Source: Spirochaetia bacterium UBA5550 (GTDB lineage Bacteria; Spirochaetota; UBA4802; UBA5550). From it: a DNA stretch of 9,853 nt. The stretch covers positions 1-9,853 of the forward strand of contig DINC01000067.1 of the NCBI GenBank assembly GCA_002425885.1, written 5' to 3'. Numbering within the stretch: position 1 is the stretch's first letter; every line of letters begins with the position of its first letter. The notes under the pieces are model-generated. The model had not been told where the DNA came from. It did no database searches and saw only the letters and a program-made list of their open reading frames with translations. Shown one piece after another: positions 1 through 7,800 of the stretch. Made by a program: the position numbers and the translations under genes.

Positions 1-2
1 TT

Positions 3-27
3 TTAAGGGGTTACACCCCTTAACCCC
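3..27. repeat. Small inverted repeat with two alternative hairpins
   Basis: TTAAGGGGT (3-11) and ACCCCTTAA (15-23) form a perfect 9-bp inverted repeat around the loop TAC. An overlapping alternative pairs GGGGTTA (7-13) with TAACCCC (21-27). Neither strand has a T-run directly after the stem, so it does not look like a standard intrinsic terminator. It lies at the window edge, just upstream of the LysM operon promoter. It could be the end of an upstream gene's 3' region or a short dispersed palindrome; the upstream gene is not visible. Confidence 0.6.
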
Positions 28-74
28 GTTTCACTTAATGAGATTCGTAAAATGTTTAATATCTAAAAACAGAG

Positions 75-115
75 TTAACACATTCTTTGAAATTTTAATA
101 TGATAAGATTATATT
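75..115 (+). promoter_or_regulatory. Putative sigma70-type promoter(s) for the LysM-propeller-M50 operon
   Basis: The AT-rich leader holds two overlapping box pairs. One is TTGAAA (87-92), a 17-nt spacer and TATATT (110-115). The other is TTAACA (75-80), an 18-nt spacer and TATGAT (99-104). Either would start transcription about 20-40 nt before the ATG at 146. This is the only non-coding stretch before the three genes, so the operon promoter is expected here. The boxes are matched by eye to the consensus only. The rest of 28-145 shows no operator or riboswitch that I can recognise. Confidence 0.45.
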
Positions 116-145
116 TATTTAAAACTAACAAAACCGGGGAATAGT

Positions 146-1726
146 ATGAAATATCCACGATCCATTTTAAGGCCGTCGGCCATTTTAGTTTCTCTCGCAC
201 TTATCTTTACGGTATCATGCCAGCTTGATGTTCCCATGAAAGAGATGGTAACTGCAAAAACATCAATTGAAAGCGCAAAGGCTGTTGATGCAGAGAAGTA
301 CAGTCCTGAGGAGCTGAAAAAAGCTGAAGAACTTCTTCTCCAGAGCCATGCACTCCTCTCTGAAAAAAAAGATAAAGAAGCAAAGAAGGCTGCAGAGGAT
401 TCCATTACCGCTGCCCTTGCAGCTGAGAATAAAGCTCTCCCGTCTTATGCTGATGCACACATTGAAGCTGCTGAAGCAGAGTACCAGGAAGCGGACAAAG
501 CCTTTGCAGAGAGGTTCTCGCCTGAAAAATTCGCAAAGGCAGGGACTCTCACCACAGAGGCTAAACAGAATTTCGAAAACCGTGACTTCAGAAAATCCGC
601 TGATCTTGCAGACCAGGCTCTTGCAATGTCAGTTGAAGCAAAAAATGAAGCTCTCATGAACTCCTCTGTTATTCAGAACCAGATCAATACTCTCGAAACA
701 AAATATAATAACCTGAAAAAAGATAAATTCAGCAGTTCAGCAAACGAAAATCTCACGAAAGCCGGGACAGCCCTCACTGCTGCCAGGACAGGTCTTGCGA
801 ATAAAGATTTTAAATCCACAATGGCCGAAATCCGGAATGCTGAAATTGAACTGGATGCGGCAAACCTGATTATAACAAAAAAAGGGATGTACGCAAAGAT
901 AGAGAAACTGCGGGGAGACCTGAACTCGTCCGCCAAAGAAGCTGCATCCGGAGATGTAAAATCTGATCTCGACAAAGCTCTTCTTGCGTTGAATGCCGCA
1001 GAGACTTCGCTTGAACAGAATTACATTGAAGATGCTGACATGAGAATAAAAGAAGCTGAAACTCTTATTGGCGGTGCAAACGCGAAAATGAAAGAAAAGA
1101 ATGCGCTTGCCGCCATAGCTAAGGCAGAAAAACTTTTGGCCCAGGCCAGAGAAAAAGATTCCGCAAACGCCCATTCAGAAAATCTGGGGAAAGCCGGAAA
1201 GTTAATCGATAACGGCAGCTCCAGCATAAAAAATAAAAAATATAATGAAGGTATAAGCAACGCAGAAGAGGCTGAAACACTCATTGCAGCAGTACTGAAC
1301 TCCCTTTCATCCGAAGCCGCTGAAGCTAAGCTCAAAGCATCAGCAGATGAGCAGAAAGAGGAAGTTTCAAAAGAAGATTCCTCCACGGAAAAGACAGAGA
1401 TAACAGAAGAGGTTAAGCCTGCGGGTAATGTATACACAGTACAATGGAGAAAGAAAAACACTGACTGCCTCTGGAGAATCGCCCAGAAAGTATATAAGGA
1501 CGCGGCATACTGGCCTGCTATATATATTGCCAACAGGGACCAGATTAAAGATCCTGATCTGATATTCCCCGGTCAGAAATTTGTTATTCCTCCAAAACCG
1601 CAGAAGCGGCCATCTTATAAAGAGTTAGTTGAAGAGGAAAAGACAAAAGAGATGGAAAAAGAAAAAGCGGTTGGAGAAGATAAACCTGCCGATAAAGATA
1701 GCAGGGACACCAGCGAAAATAAATGA
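146..1726 (+). CDS. LysM-domain lipoprotein with five tandem helical repeats
   Basis: Likely a lipid-anchored, peptidoglycan-binding envelope protein. Residues 1-24 are a lipoprotein signal (basic start, hydrophobic core, TVS before Cys25; the -3 threonine is a relaxed lipobox). Residues about 40-388 form five repeats of roughly 50-65 residues, rich in Ala, Lys and Glu, with the pattern (Y/F)SPE-x-L-x-KA, then L-x(4)-D/N-x(3)-A and A-x(2)-A heptads. Two helices per repeat are likely, similar in style to DUF4398 or TPR-like arrays. An acidic linker (389-427) leads to a LysM domain (429-482) with the core CLWRIAQKVYKD, W458 and PGQKFVIP. A highly charged tail of about 44 residues follows. The start at 146 is supported by CGGGGA at 135-140. 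First gene of a coupled operon; its stop overlaps the next start in ATGA. LysM is clear; the repeat family name is uncertain. Confidence 0.9.
   Translation: MKYPRSILRPSAILVSLALIFTVSCQLDVPMKEMVTAKTSIESAKAVDAEKYSPEELKKAEELLLQSHALLSEKKDKEAKKAAEDSITAALAAENKALPSYADAHIEAAEAEYQEADKAFAERFSPEKFAKAGTLTTEAKQNFENRDFRKSADLADQALAMSVEAKNEALMNSSVIQNQINTLETKYNNLKKDKFSSSANENLTKAGTALTAARTGLANKDFKSTMAEIRNAEIELDAANLIITKKGMYAKIEKLRGDLNSSAKEAASGDVKSDLDKALLALNAAETSLEQNYIEDADMRIKEAETLIGGANAKMKEKNALAAIAKAEKLLAQAREKDSANAHSENLGKAGKLIDNGSSSIKNKKYNEGISNAEEAETLIAAVLNSLSSEAAEAKLKASADEQKEEVSKEDSSTEKTEITEEVKPAGNVYTVQWRKKNTDCLWRIAQKVYKDAAYWPAIYIANRDQIKDPDLIFPGQKFVIPPKPQKRPSYKELVEEEKTKEMEKEKAVGEDKPADKDSRDTSENK
263..1309 (+). 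repeat. Five degenerate helical repeats in the LysM lipoprotein
   Basis: Protein-level repeats at residues about 40-99, 106-170, 181-244, 249-313 and 318-388. Aligned landmarks are KYSPEELKKA, RFSPEKFAKA, SANENLTKAG, VKSDLDKALL and SENLGKAGKL. In repeats 1-3 and 5 a K/N/R-D/K step precedes the second helix (for example NRDFRKSADLADQAL, NKDFKSTMAEIRNAE, NKKYNEGISNAEEAE). Repeats 1 and 2 are the most alike, while 4 and 5 share the ending EAETLI. DNA-level identity is low, so these are old duplications. Confidence 0.7.
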
Positions 1727-2922
1727 AATTCAGACTCACATTAATAATTCTTCTTTTAATCAATGTCCCTCTTTCAGCGAGGGACATTGATTTAGATGCC
1801 ATATACCTGAAACCGGAATCCAGAATTTATACTGATATTGTATCTGCAAAGGAAAAGCTCTACACCGGTATTTCATCTCTTTTTATTGACAGCAGCGTGA
1901 TTTACTCTGTATGGAGCGGAGGAGATGAGATCCTTTATATTAAGGAATTCAGAGGGATCAATATTATCTACCTTTACTCCAGAGGGAGTCTGGAGAAGAG
2001 AGAGATCGGGAGATTTCCGGGAACTATTACAGCTGCGGTAAACAACTCACGGGGGAACCTCGTCACATTTAAATCAATTTTTTATAATGACGAAGCTGAA
2101 GCTGAATCCCGGAACATTCATATTGACCTTGTCACAGGAAAAATACTTGAAGAGAAATCAGGCTCACTGTTTCTCGATTTTTCAGCTCATCCATCCACCA
2201 GGGAGATTATCAAACAGGGGAGAGACGGAATTTTCAGGCGCGACCCTTTCACCGGTTCTTCATCAAAGCTGGTCCCATCAGGGGAGTATTCTGACATGCA
2301 GTGCCAGGGGCAGCCTGTGATCACTCACATCTCACCTGACGGAAAAAGCCGTCTCCTTGTATGCGGCAGCGGAGGCAGCTACAGCGCGAAATTACTGCGC
2401 GGAGGAAACAGAAGTGATATTACCGGCATTAATTCTGCCGGAGACATCAGGTGGATAAATAACAGCAGATTTGTTTACAGGTCAGGGGGAGCCGGTGACT
2501 ATGCTGTCCGGATCTATGATGCAAACAAAGGGAGTTCATTCCAGCTTATATCAGGAACCATGAATCCTGACATAAATTTTTCTGAAAGAGCGGGACTTAT
2601 AACATGTCTTGATAACCAGATAATTAATATATTTACATCAGATTTAAGCAGCAGAATTGAAACAGGAATAGAAGGTGAAGAGACATCCTTCTCCCCTGAC
2701 GGCAGAAAATTAATCTCCATCTACCGGGGAAAACTATATGTTACAAGTCTCACGATGCTTGAGAAATATCAGATCGAGATAAGAAGAAACGCAGCAACAC
2801 TTCTTGAGCTTTACAGAAAGGCAGAGAAATCGAAAATCGACTGGGAAAATGCATTTACCCCGGAATATTTAGAGAAAAAAATTACACAGTATCAGAAATT
2901 TCTCAATAGCGGCAGTAAATGA
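1723..2922 (+). CDS. Secreted PD40/TolB-like beta-propeller-type protein
   Basis: Probable periplasmic or exported protein of 399 residues. Residues 1-19 are a Sec signal peptide with likely cleavage at LSA|RD. The body is beta-rich, with repeated short strands separated by Gly/Asn/Asp turns. Two stretches fit the PD40 (TolB/DPP-type) blade motif: ISPDGKSRLLVCG at about 203-214 and FSPDGRKLISIY at 323-334. Weaker blades can be guessed around residues 60-85, 150-172 and 242-266. The last 55 residues are helical and charged. The ATG overlaps the stop of the LysM gene (ATGA, 1723-1726) with no close Shine-Dalgarno, implying translational coupling. The signal-peptide codons carry a perfect 14-bp inverted repeat (1758-1792). 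The fold is inferred from motifs; ligand and partner are unknown, and the operon suggests an envelope role. Confidence 0.82.
   Translation: MKFRLTLIILLLINVPLSARDIDLDAIYLKPESRIYTDIVSAKEKLYTGISSLFIDSSVIYSVWSGGDEILYIKEFRGINIIYLYSRGSLEKREIGRFPGTITAAVNNSRGNLVTFKSIFYNDEAEAESRNIHIDLVTGKILEEKSGSLFLDFSAHPSTREIIKQGRDGIFRRDPFTGSSSKLVPSGEYSDMQCQGQPVITHISPDGKSRLLVCGSGGSYSAKLLRGGNRSDITGINSAGDIRWINNSRFVYRSGGAGDYAVRIYDANKGSSFQLISGTMNPDINFSERAGLITCLDNQIINIFTSDLSSRIETGIEGEETSFSPDGRKLISIYRGKLYVTSLTMLEKYQIEIRRNAATLLELYRKAEKSKIDWENAFTPEYLEKKITQYQKFLNSGSK
1758..1792 (+). repeat. Perfect 14-bp inverted repeat (stem-loop) inside signal-peptide codons
   Basis: AATCAATGTCCCTC (1758-1771) and GAGGGACATTGATT (1779-1792) are exact reverse complements around the 7-nt loop TTTCAGC. 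The stem would form in the operon mRNA 36-70 nt into the propeller gene, covering codons 12-24 and the signal-peptidase site. No T-run follows on either strand, so it is not a typical rho-independent terminator. It may slow ribosomes, block RNases or set relative expression within the operon; these roles are inference. Confidence 0.85.
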
Positions 2923-3872
2923 TTATTCTGTTGCATAGAGTCAGATTTTTTTTGAAAAGATATATGTTCCGGCTGAATAACGGCACTCCATATACGGGTG
3001 CTGTTAATCCGAAGGATGAATTTTTTATCCCTCTGACTGAAGTTTTCCCGTATAAACCTGAATGGAAGCTGAACCTTTTTCTTTTCATTACAACACTCTG
3101 CACAACAACTCTATTTGCACCCTCTTCAGGTGAAACAATCGGCGAAGCCCTGATTAACGGCCTCCCATATTCGCTGACTTTAATGACAATACTTTCAATA
3201 CATGAATTCGGCCATTACTTTGCAGCACGGAGATTCGGTGTAAGTGCCACTCTCCCCTATTTCATCCCGTTCCCATCATTAATAGGCACAATGGGTGCTG
3301 TAATTAAAACAAAATCACCGATACCTAACAGACGCGCTCTCTTTTATATAGGAATCATGGGGCCTCTACCCGGATTCTTCGCAAGCCTTATTGCGGTAAT
3401 GGCCGGTGTTTCAATATCACAGGTTATGCCGGTACCGCTCACCGGAGAGTTGATAATTCAGCTCGGAAATTCCATGCTTTTTTCTTTTGTAGTTTATATC
3501 TTTCATGGAAGCATTCCGGCAGGGCACGATCTATTTCTGCATCCAGTCGCATGGGCCGGTTGGATAGGTTTCTTCATCACAAGCCTTAATCTCATGCCGA
3601 TAGGGCAGCTTGACGGAGGGCATGTGCTCTACTCTCTTATCGGGGAAAAACAGACTTACGCAGGATGGCTTGCTCTTGCAGTTCTTGCTGTGCTTACTTT
3701 TATCTGGCCCGGCTGGGGTTTATGGGTGGCAATCACGCTTCTGATACTGATGGTGGCACATCCCCCTGTCAGGGAGGCATCCCCGCTTTCATTTAAAGAA
3801 AAAGCAGCAGGATGGTTCTGCATGACGGTGTTTATACTTACATTTATACCTGTGCCTGTCCAGCTGATATAG
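2919..3872 (+). CDS. M50-family site-2 protease (intramembrane zinc metalloprotease)
   Basis: Polytopic membrane protease of 317 residues that would cut substrate helices within the membrane. The zinc motif HEFGH (His95, Glu96, His99) lies in a hydrophobic helix (about 84-108). The third ligand region, NLMPIGQLDGGH, is at 224-235 with Asp232. PYFIPFPSLIGTMGA (113-127) and GIMGPLPGFFASL (145-157) are typical of the short, PDZ-less S2P group that includes plant EGY-like proteins. Other hydrophobic segments lie near 51-67, 139-164, 180-196, 208-226, 246-276 and 298-315. I see no PDZ or CBS domain. All catalytic residues are present, so it is probably active. The start overlaps the propeller stop (ATGA, 2919-2922); an internal ATG at 2964 (Met16) is a possible alternative. 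Its 3' end overlaps the convergent small membrane gene by 29 bp. The substrate is unknown. Confidence 0.92.
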   Translation: MIILLHRVRFFLKRYMFRLNNGTPYTGAVNPKDEFFIPLTEVFPYKPEWKLNLFLFITTLCTTTLFAPSSGETIGEALINGLPYSLTLMTILSIHEFGHYFAARRFGVSATLPYFIPFPSLIGTMGAVIKTKSPIPNRRALFYIGIMGPLPGFFASLIAVMAGVSISQVMPVPLTGELIIQLGNSMLFSFVVYIFHGSIPAGHDLFLHPVAWAGWIGFFITSLNLMPIGQLDGGHVLYSLIGEKQTYAGWLALAVLAVLTFIWPGWGLWVAITLLILMVAHPPVREASPLSFKEKAAGWFCMTVFILTFIPVPVQLI

Positions 3873-4167
3873 CAGTTTCACTGTTCACTTCAAGGTAGTA
3901 CCTGTAATTCCTTTTTATCTTGAAAGCACAAATTATATCAGCTCCGGCCCATACTACACAGACGTGAATAAATGAAACAAGATTAATATCTGTACCTGCG
4001 ATTGAAAAAACATCAGTCACCCTGAACATAAAAATCCCGTATATGAGGAATGCCGCAGTCATCCCGAAAATCAAAGAGATCATCATGGCAACCTTAAGCA
4101 TTGTGCCGTATTTTGCAAGACATGCATAAATCAGAAAAATAATAAGCAGCAGAATTATAAAACTCAT
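3844..4167 (-). CDS. Small three-helix membrane protein, function unknown
   Basis: A 107-residue hydrophobic protein that I do not recognise. Likely transmembrane helices lie at residues 3-17, 24-48 and 61-82, followed by a short polar tail starting KIKRNYRYY. The positive cluster at 84-89 suggests that this end is cytoplasmic. The start is supported by AAGGGA on the minus strand (within 4174-4180), well spaced from the ATG. It lies 18 bp after the SH3 lipoprotein gene and is probably the last gene of that operon. Its final codons overlap the end of the M50 protease gene on the other strand. Good hydrophobic periodicity, the ribosome site and tight spacing argue that it is real, though small ORFs of this kind carry some doubt. 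Confidence 0.75.
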   Translation of the reverse strand: MSFIILLLIIFLIYACLAKYGTMLKVAMMISLIFGMTAAFLIYGIFMFRVTDVFSIAGTDINLVSFIHVCVVWAGADIICAFKIKRNYRYYLEVNSETAISAGQAQV

Positions 4168-4185
4168 ACAGTGTTCCCTTAAAAA

Positions 4186-4890
4186 TTAATCTCTGGAAAC
4201 GAATCCCCAGTTCATGAAGTAAAAAGCTCTATCCTTTACATGATAAGTAATGCTCCCCTCATTTCTGTCAATTTTAAAAACCGATGCTGATCCGTTTTCT
4301 ATTTCCGCATAATCATCAAAATTTAACCTGCTGTCGGCAAATGTAATCTTCAGGAGCCTCCCCTCATTCAGGAACTGGTATAAAAAATAATAATTTGTAT
4401 ATTTTTCCGAAAATATCTTAGAGTTGAGAATTAAACCGCCGGCCGGAAGAAATGTCATCACCGCAGGTTCCATTTCTCCACCTGTATAGGCATAACTTTT
4501 TATCCCTTCAGGCTTTTCCACAGCAAAGAGCTTTCTGTTCTCCTCCTTCACAAAATCCTTATCCTTAGTGAAGTTTCTGTTAACCAGTTCAGTCAGGCCC
4601 TTAATGTCAGCAACAGAACCGCCATTAATCCATGCATCAGCACCCTGCCATTTTATTTTGTACCACGAAATATTTCCGCTTGAAGGCGCCCTATCAGTAA
4701 TAGCAATCTTTGTTCCGAAAGGTACAATGGAGACATTTTCAGATTTTTCATCAGGCGACTTTTTAAGAAGCGCCCCATCCTCCTGCGTACTGTACGCATC
4801 TTTCGGAAGAGAGTCAGTGCCGCTTTTCCCGCATGAAAAAAAGAAAAAAACTGATAAACAAATTACTGCTGTAACAATATACCGTTTCAT
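4186..4890 (-). CDS. SH3-domain lipoprotein with an unrecognised C-terminal domain
   Basis: A 234-residue lipid-anchored envelope protein. The signal runs MKRYIVTAVICLSVFFFFSC with acylated Cys20. A bacterial SH3-like domain spans about 32-97: LLKKSPDEKSENVSIVPFGT forms the first strands, and WYKIKWQGADAWINGGSV the closing strands. Such domains often bind cell-wall peptides or proteins. Residues about 100-234 form a second, mixed alpha/beta domain with many aromatics (TNYYFLYQFLNEGRLLKITF; YFMNWGFV near the end) that I cannot assign. The gene begins 5 bp after the ankyrin gene, and its ribosome site lies in the last ankyrin codons. The first eight residues nearly match the ankyrin protein start (MKRYI-x-TA). 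A role beside the M23 enzyme in wall handling is inferred from gene order and the shared SH3 fold. Confidence 0.85.
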   Translation of the reverse strand: MKRYIVTAVICLSVFFFFSCGKSGTDSLPKDAYSTQEDGALLKKSPDEKSENVSIVPFGTKIAITDRAPSSGNISWYKIKWQGADAWINGGSVADIKGLTELVNRNFTKDKDFVKEENRKLFAVEKPEGIKSYAYTGGEMEPAVMTFLPAGGLILNSKIFSEKYTNYYFLYQFLNEGRLLKITFADSRLNFDDYAEIENGSASVFKIDRNEGSITYHVKDRAFYFMNWGFVSRD

Positions 4891-4895
4891 AAATA

Positions 4896-7800
4896 TTACC
4901 TCACCATCTCTTTTATTTCTGAAATTCCGCTTGCTGATGCATAGTCAGCTGCACTTTTATTTTCATTATCTTTAATGTCTGTAAGGGCTCCGCGTTTCAT
5001 CAGTTCGGGCACAATGTCAATGACCTTCTGCTGATTTTTAGAGTTAACTTCTTTCAGGATATGGGAGAGCGGTGTTCTCCCTGATTTATCTTTTACGTTT
5101 AAGTCAGCTCCGTTTTTTATCAGTAGATCAACTATTTCCAGCGATGCTTTCTTTTCTTTTTCAGATATCCGGTAATCACCTGTATAATCCATAATCACTT
5201 TTTTTAAAGCAGTGTTGCCGTACTGATCTCCTTCATTCACCTTCACTCCGTTTTTAAGCAGGGCTTCAACAACAGGTTTACTTCTAAGCTTGCATGACAG
5301 ATCAAGCGGCGTTCTTCCATATTTATCAGGGGTATTCGGATCACCCCCTTTCGATATGAGTTCTGTAATTGCCTTTGCAGCCTGTGTCAGCTTGTACTGC
5401 TCATTCTTCACCGTGGCTGTTGTCCTGGAAAGGATAAGGATCGCTGATTCATTCTTTTTATTCAGCACATTAGGGTCTGCACCGCCTTTAAGAAGGAGGG
5501 AAACAAACTGGAACTTTGCACCTGTAACAGCCTCATGCAACACGGGGACTCCTGCACTGCTCATATCGTTAACCTGGGCACCGCCTTTGATCAGGGCATC
5601 AGCAGCGTTATAACCGCCATCACCTCCAATTCTCACAGCTTTATAAAGCGCGGTTTCTCCGAGGCTGTCTTTAAGTGAAAGATCCGCGCCCCCTGAAGCA
5701 AGAGTTCTCACAGAATTGCCATACCCCTTTTCTGATGCCAGCATAACAGCTGTTTTATTATCGATGTTGCGGACATTAAGATCAGCGGCGCCTTTTATCA
5801 GTGAAGAGAGAAATGATATCCTGTTTGCAGACGCAGCCATGTGAAGAATTGAATTACCGCTGAATAATTCATTCAGCCTTGCCTTTCCGGAAACAAGAAT
5901 ATTAAATACATCTATACGGTTGGTTTCATAAGCTACCAGAATAAGAAACTTGCCGGCGCTGTTTTCAACATTCACATCCGCGCCCCCTTTTACCAGGAAC
6001 TCGGCAGTTTTTACATCTTTACTCTCCACTGCTGCAACAAGAGGAGTAATGCCGTTTGAATCTTTTACATTTGTATCAGCGCCGCTCTGAATAAGAAACT
6101 GAATTACCGGCGCATTCCCTTTATATATTGCCTGAAGCAGCGGATAACTGCCATTCCTGTACTGCTTATTCACATTAGCACCTTTCTGAACAAGAAGTTT
6201 CAGTGTCTCAGGATCTTTTTTTTCAATACTCATGTGTACCAGGTTTATTCCGTTTGGAGCAGTAGATTCAGGATCCGCCCCTTTATCAAGAAGCATAGTC
6301 AGCATGGCTTTCCCCTTGTCATAGCCCACAAGCGGTAGCTTTACCCCATGCCAGTCTTCCCCTGAAGCATCCGCGCCCCTGCCGAGAAAATAACCGGCGT
6401 TAAAAGTAAGTCCTGCATGAACAGCTAATGCCAGGGGAGTTTTCCCCGAAGCATCTTTCTCTGTTACAGAAACAGATGCAAGTGTCTCTGATGCAAGGAG
6501 TCTATCACCACCTTTCATTGATGCAAGGTAATGCATAATAGTCATGCCTGAAGCATCCTTTACACTGAGGTCTATCTTATCTTTTTCATTCATAAGCATC
6601 TGTGCAAAAGAAAAATTCCCTTTTTCAATAGCAGTAAGGAGAGGGGTCTGCCCTTTACTGTTCTTTAAATTCAGGTCGGGACTATATGATGAAAGCGATT
6701 TATACAGCTGTGTATCATTTTTCTCAGCAAGGACATGAAGAAGAGAATTTCCCTCACTGTCTTTCGCTGTAGTATCAGCACCGGCTTTCATCAACTCCCC
6801 GGCAATGAGCTTCTGATTGTTTCTGTATGAATAAAGGAGAAGTGGTACTGCTCCTTTCTCTTTAAAATTTACATTAAGGCCATTAGCAATAAGCATTTTA
6901 AAAGATGAACTATTTCCTTTTTCAATAGCTTTTCCAGCGGCTGAACTCCCCGTATTATCAGCAGCGTTCACATTACATCCCCGCTGAATCATAAGTGAAA
7001 TCATGTCATCCCATTTTTTCCCTTTATTCATAACAGCAAAATGAAGAGAAGTTTTCCCTGTGCTGTCGGCTGCTTTAACATTCGCACCTTTTTCAATAAG
7101 AAACTGCGCTGCCTCAACACTCCCCCCTTCGATAACACTCATCAGAAGGGTCTTGCCTGCTGTGTCTGCATAGTTTATATCTCCACCGGCTTCAGCAATA
7201 GGTTTAATATTTTCCCATCTTCCGGATGATGCAGCATAAGCTATTGGCGTAATTCCTGATTGATCAATTTTATTTATTACCCTGCTGTCGAACTGCAGTG
7301 CTGAAATAATTTTTCCGCTGTTTTTTGCAGATGCAAGCCTGTGAAGAATATTTCTGCCGCTGCTGTCTGCCGCATTCTGGTTAGCCTCTTTTTCAATAAG
7401 GTATTTAATAATTGAGATATTCCCTTTCCCAGTAGCAGCAGCAAGCAGCGGAGTCTCTCCGCTCTGATTTTTTATTTCAACCGCACCGCCTTTCTCCACA
7501 AGGTATTTCACTGTCTCCAGGTCATTCTTTTCTATCGCAAGGTGCAGCAGCGGAGTCCGCCTGTCATCATATACATTAAGTTTTGCCCCTTTGTCAGCAA
7601 GGAGCATCATGATCTTTTTCTGCCCGTTTTTATAAGCATACACAATCGCAGGTATTCCCCTGGTATTCCTGTCCGGAGTAAAATCACCCTTATCCAGAAA
7701 TAAATTTATACCTGCAAGGTTCCCCTTCCTGATAAGTATAGCAGCAGGTGTCTCACCGTCAAAAGCGATATTCTCAGTCCGTGCTCCCGATGCGAGAACC

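Noticed and set aside
737..1174. 145-codon open frame on the minus strand opposite the LysM gene
   Set aside because: Shadow frame: Phe/Cys/Ser-rich composition and fully antisense to the real gene.
1021..1533. 170-codon open frame on the minus strand opposite the LysM gene
   Set aside because: It is a shadow of the alanine/lysine-rich coding strand: its protein is low-complexity Ser/Ala/Phe-rich and lies fully inside a convincing gene with a lipobox and LysM.
2423..2441. CCGGCA / TGCCGG inverted repeat in the propeller gene
   Set aside because: Only 6 bp with a 7-nt loop, expected by chance in a window of this size.
3798..3821. Possible minus-strand terminator (GCAG/CTGC stem followed by TGCTTTTTC)
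   Set aside because: The stem has only 4 bp with a 7-nt loop and lies within the M50 coding region; too weak to call.
3894..3902. GGTAGTACC palindrome just after the M50 stop
   Set aside because: 4-bp arms with a 1-nt centre and no adjoining T-run; not a terminator.
4568..4975. 135-codon plus-strand frame over the SH3 lipoprotein and the end of the ankyrin gene
   Set aside because: It crosses a clear operon junction on the other strand, has no domain and overlaps two well-supported genes.
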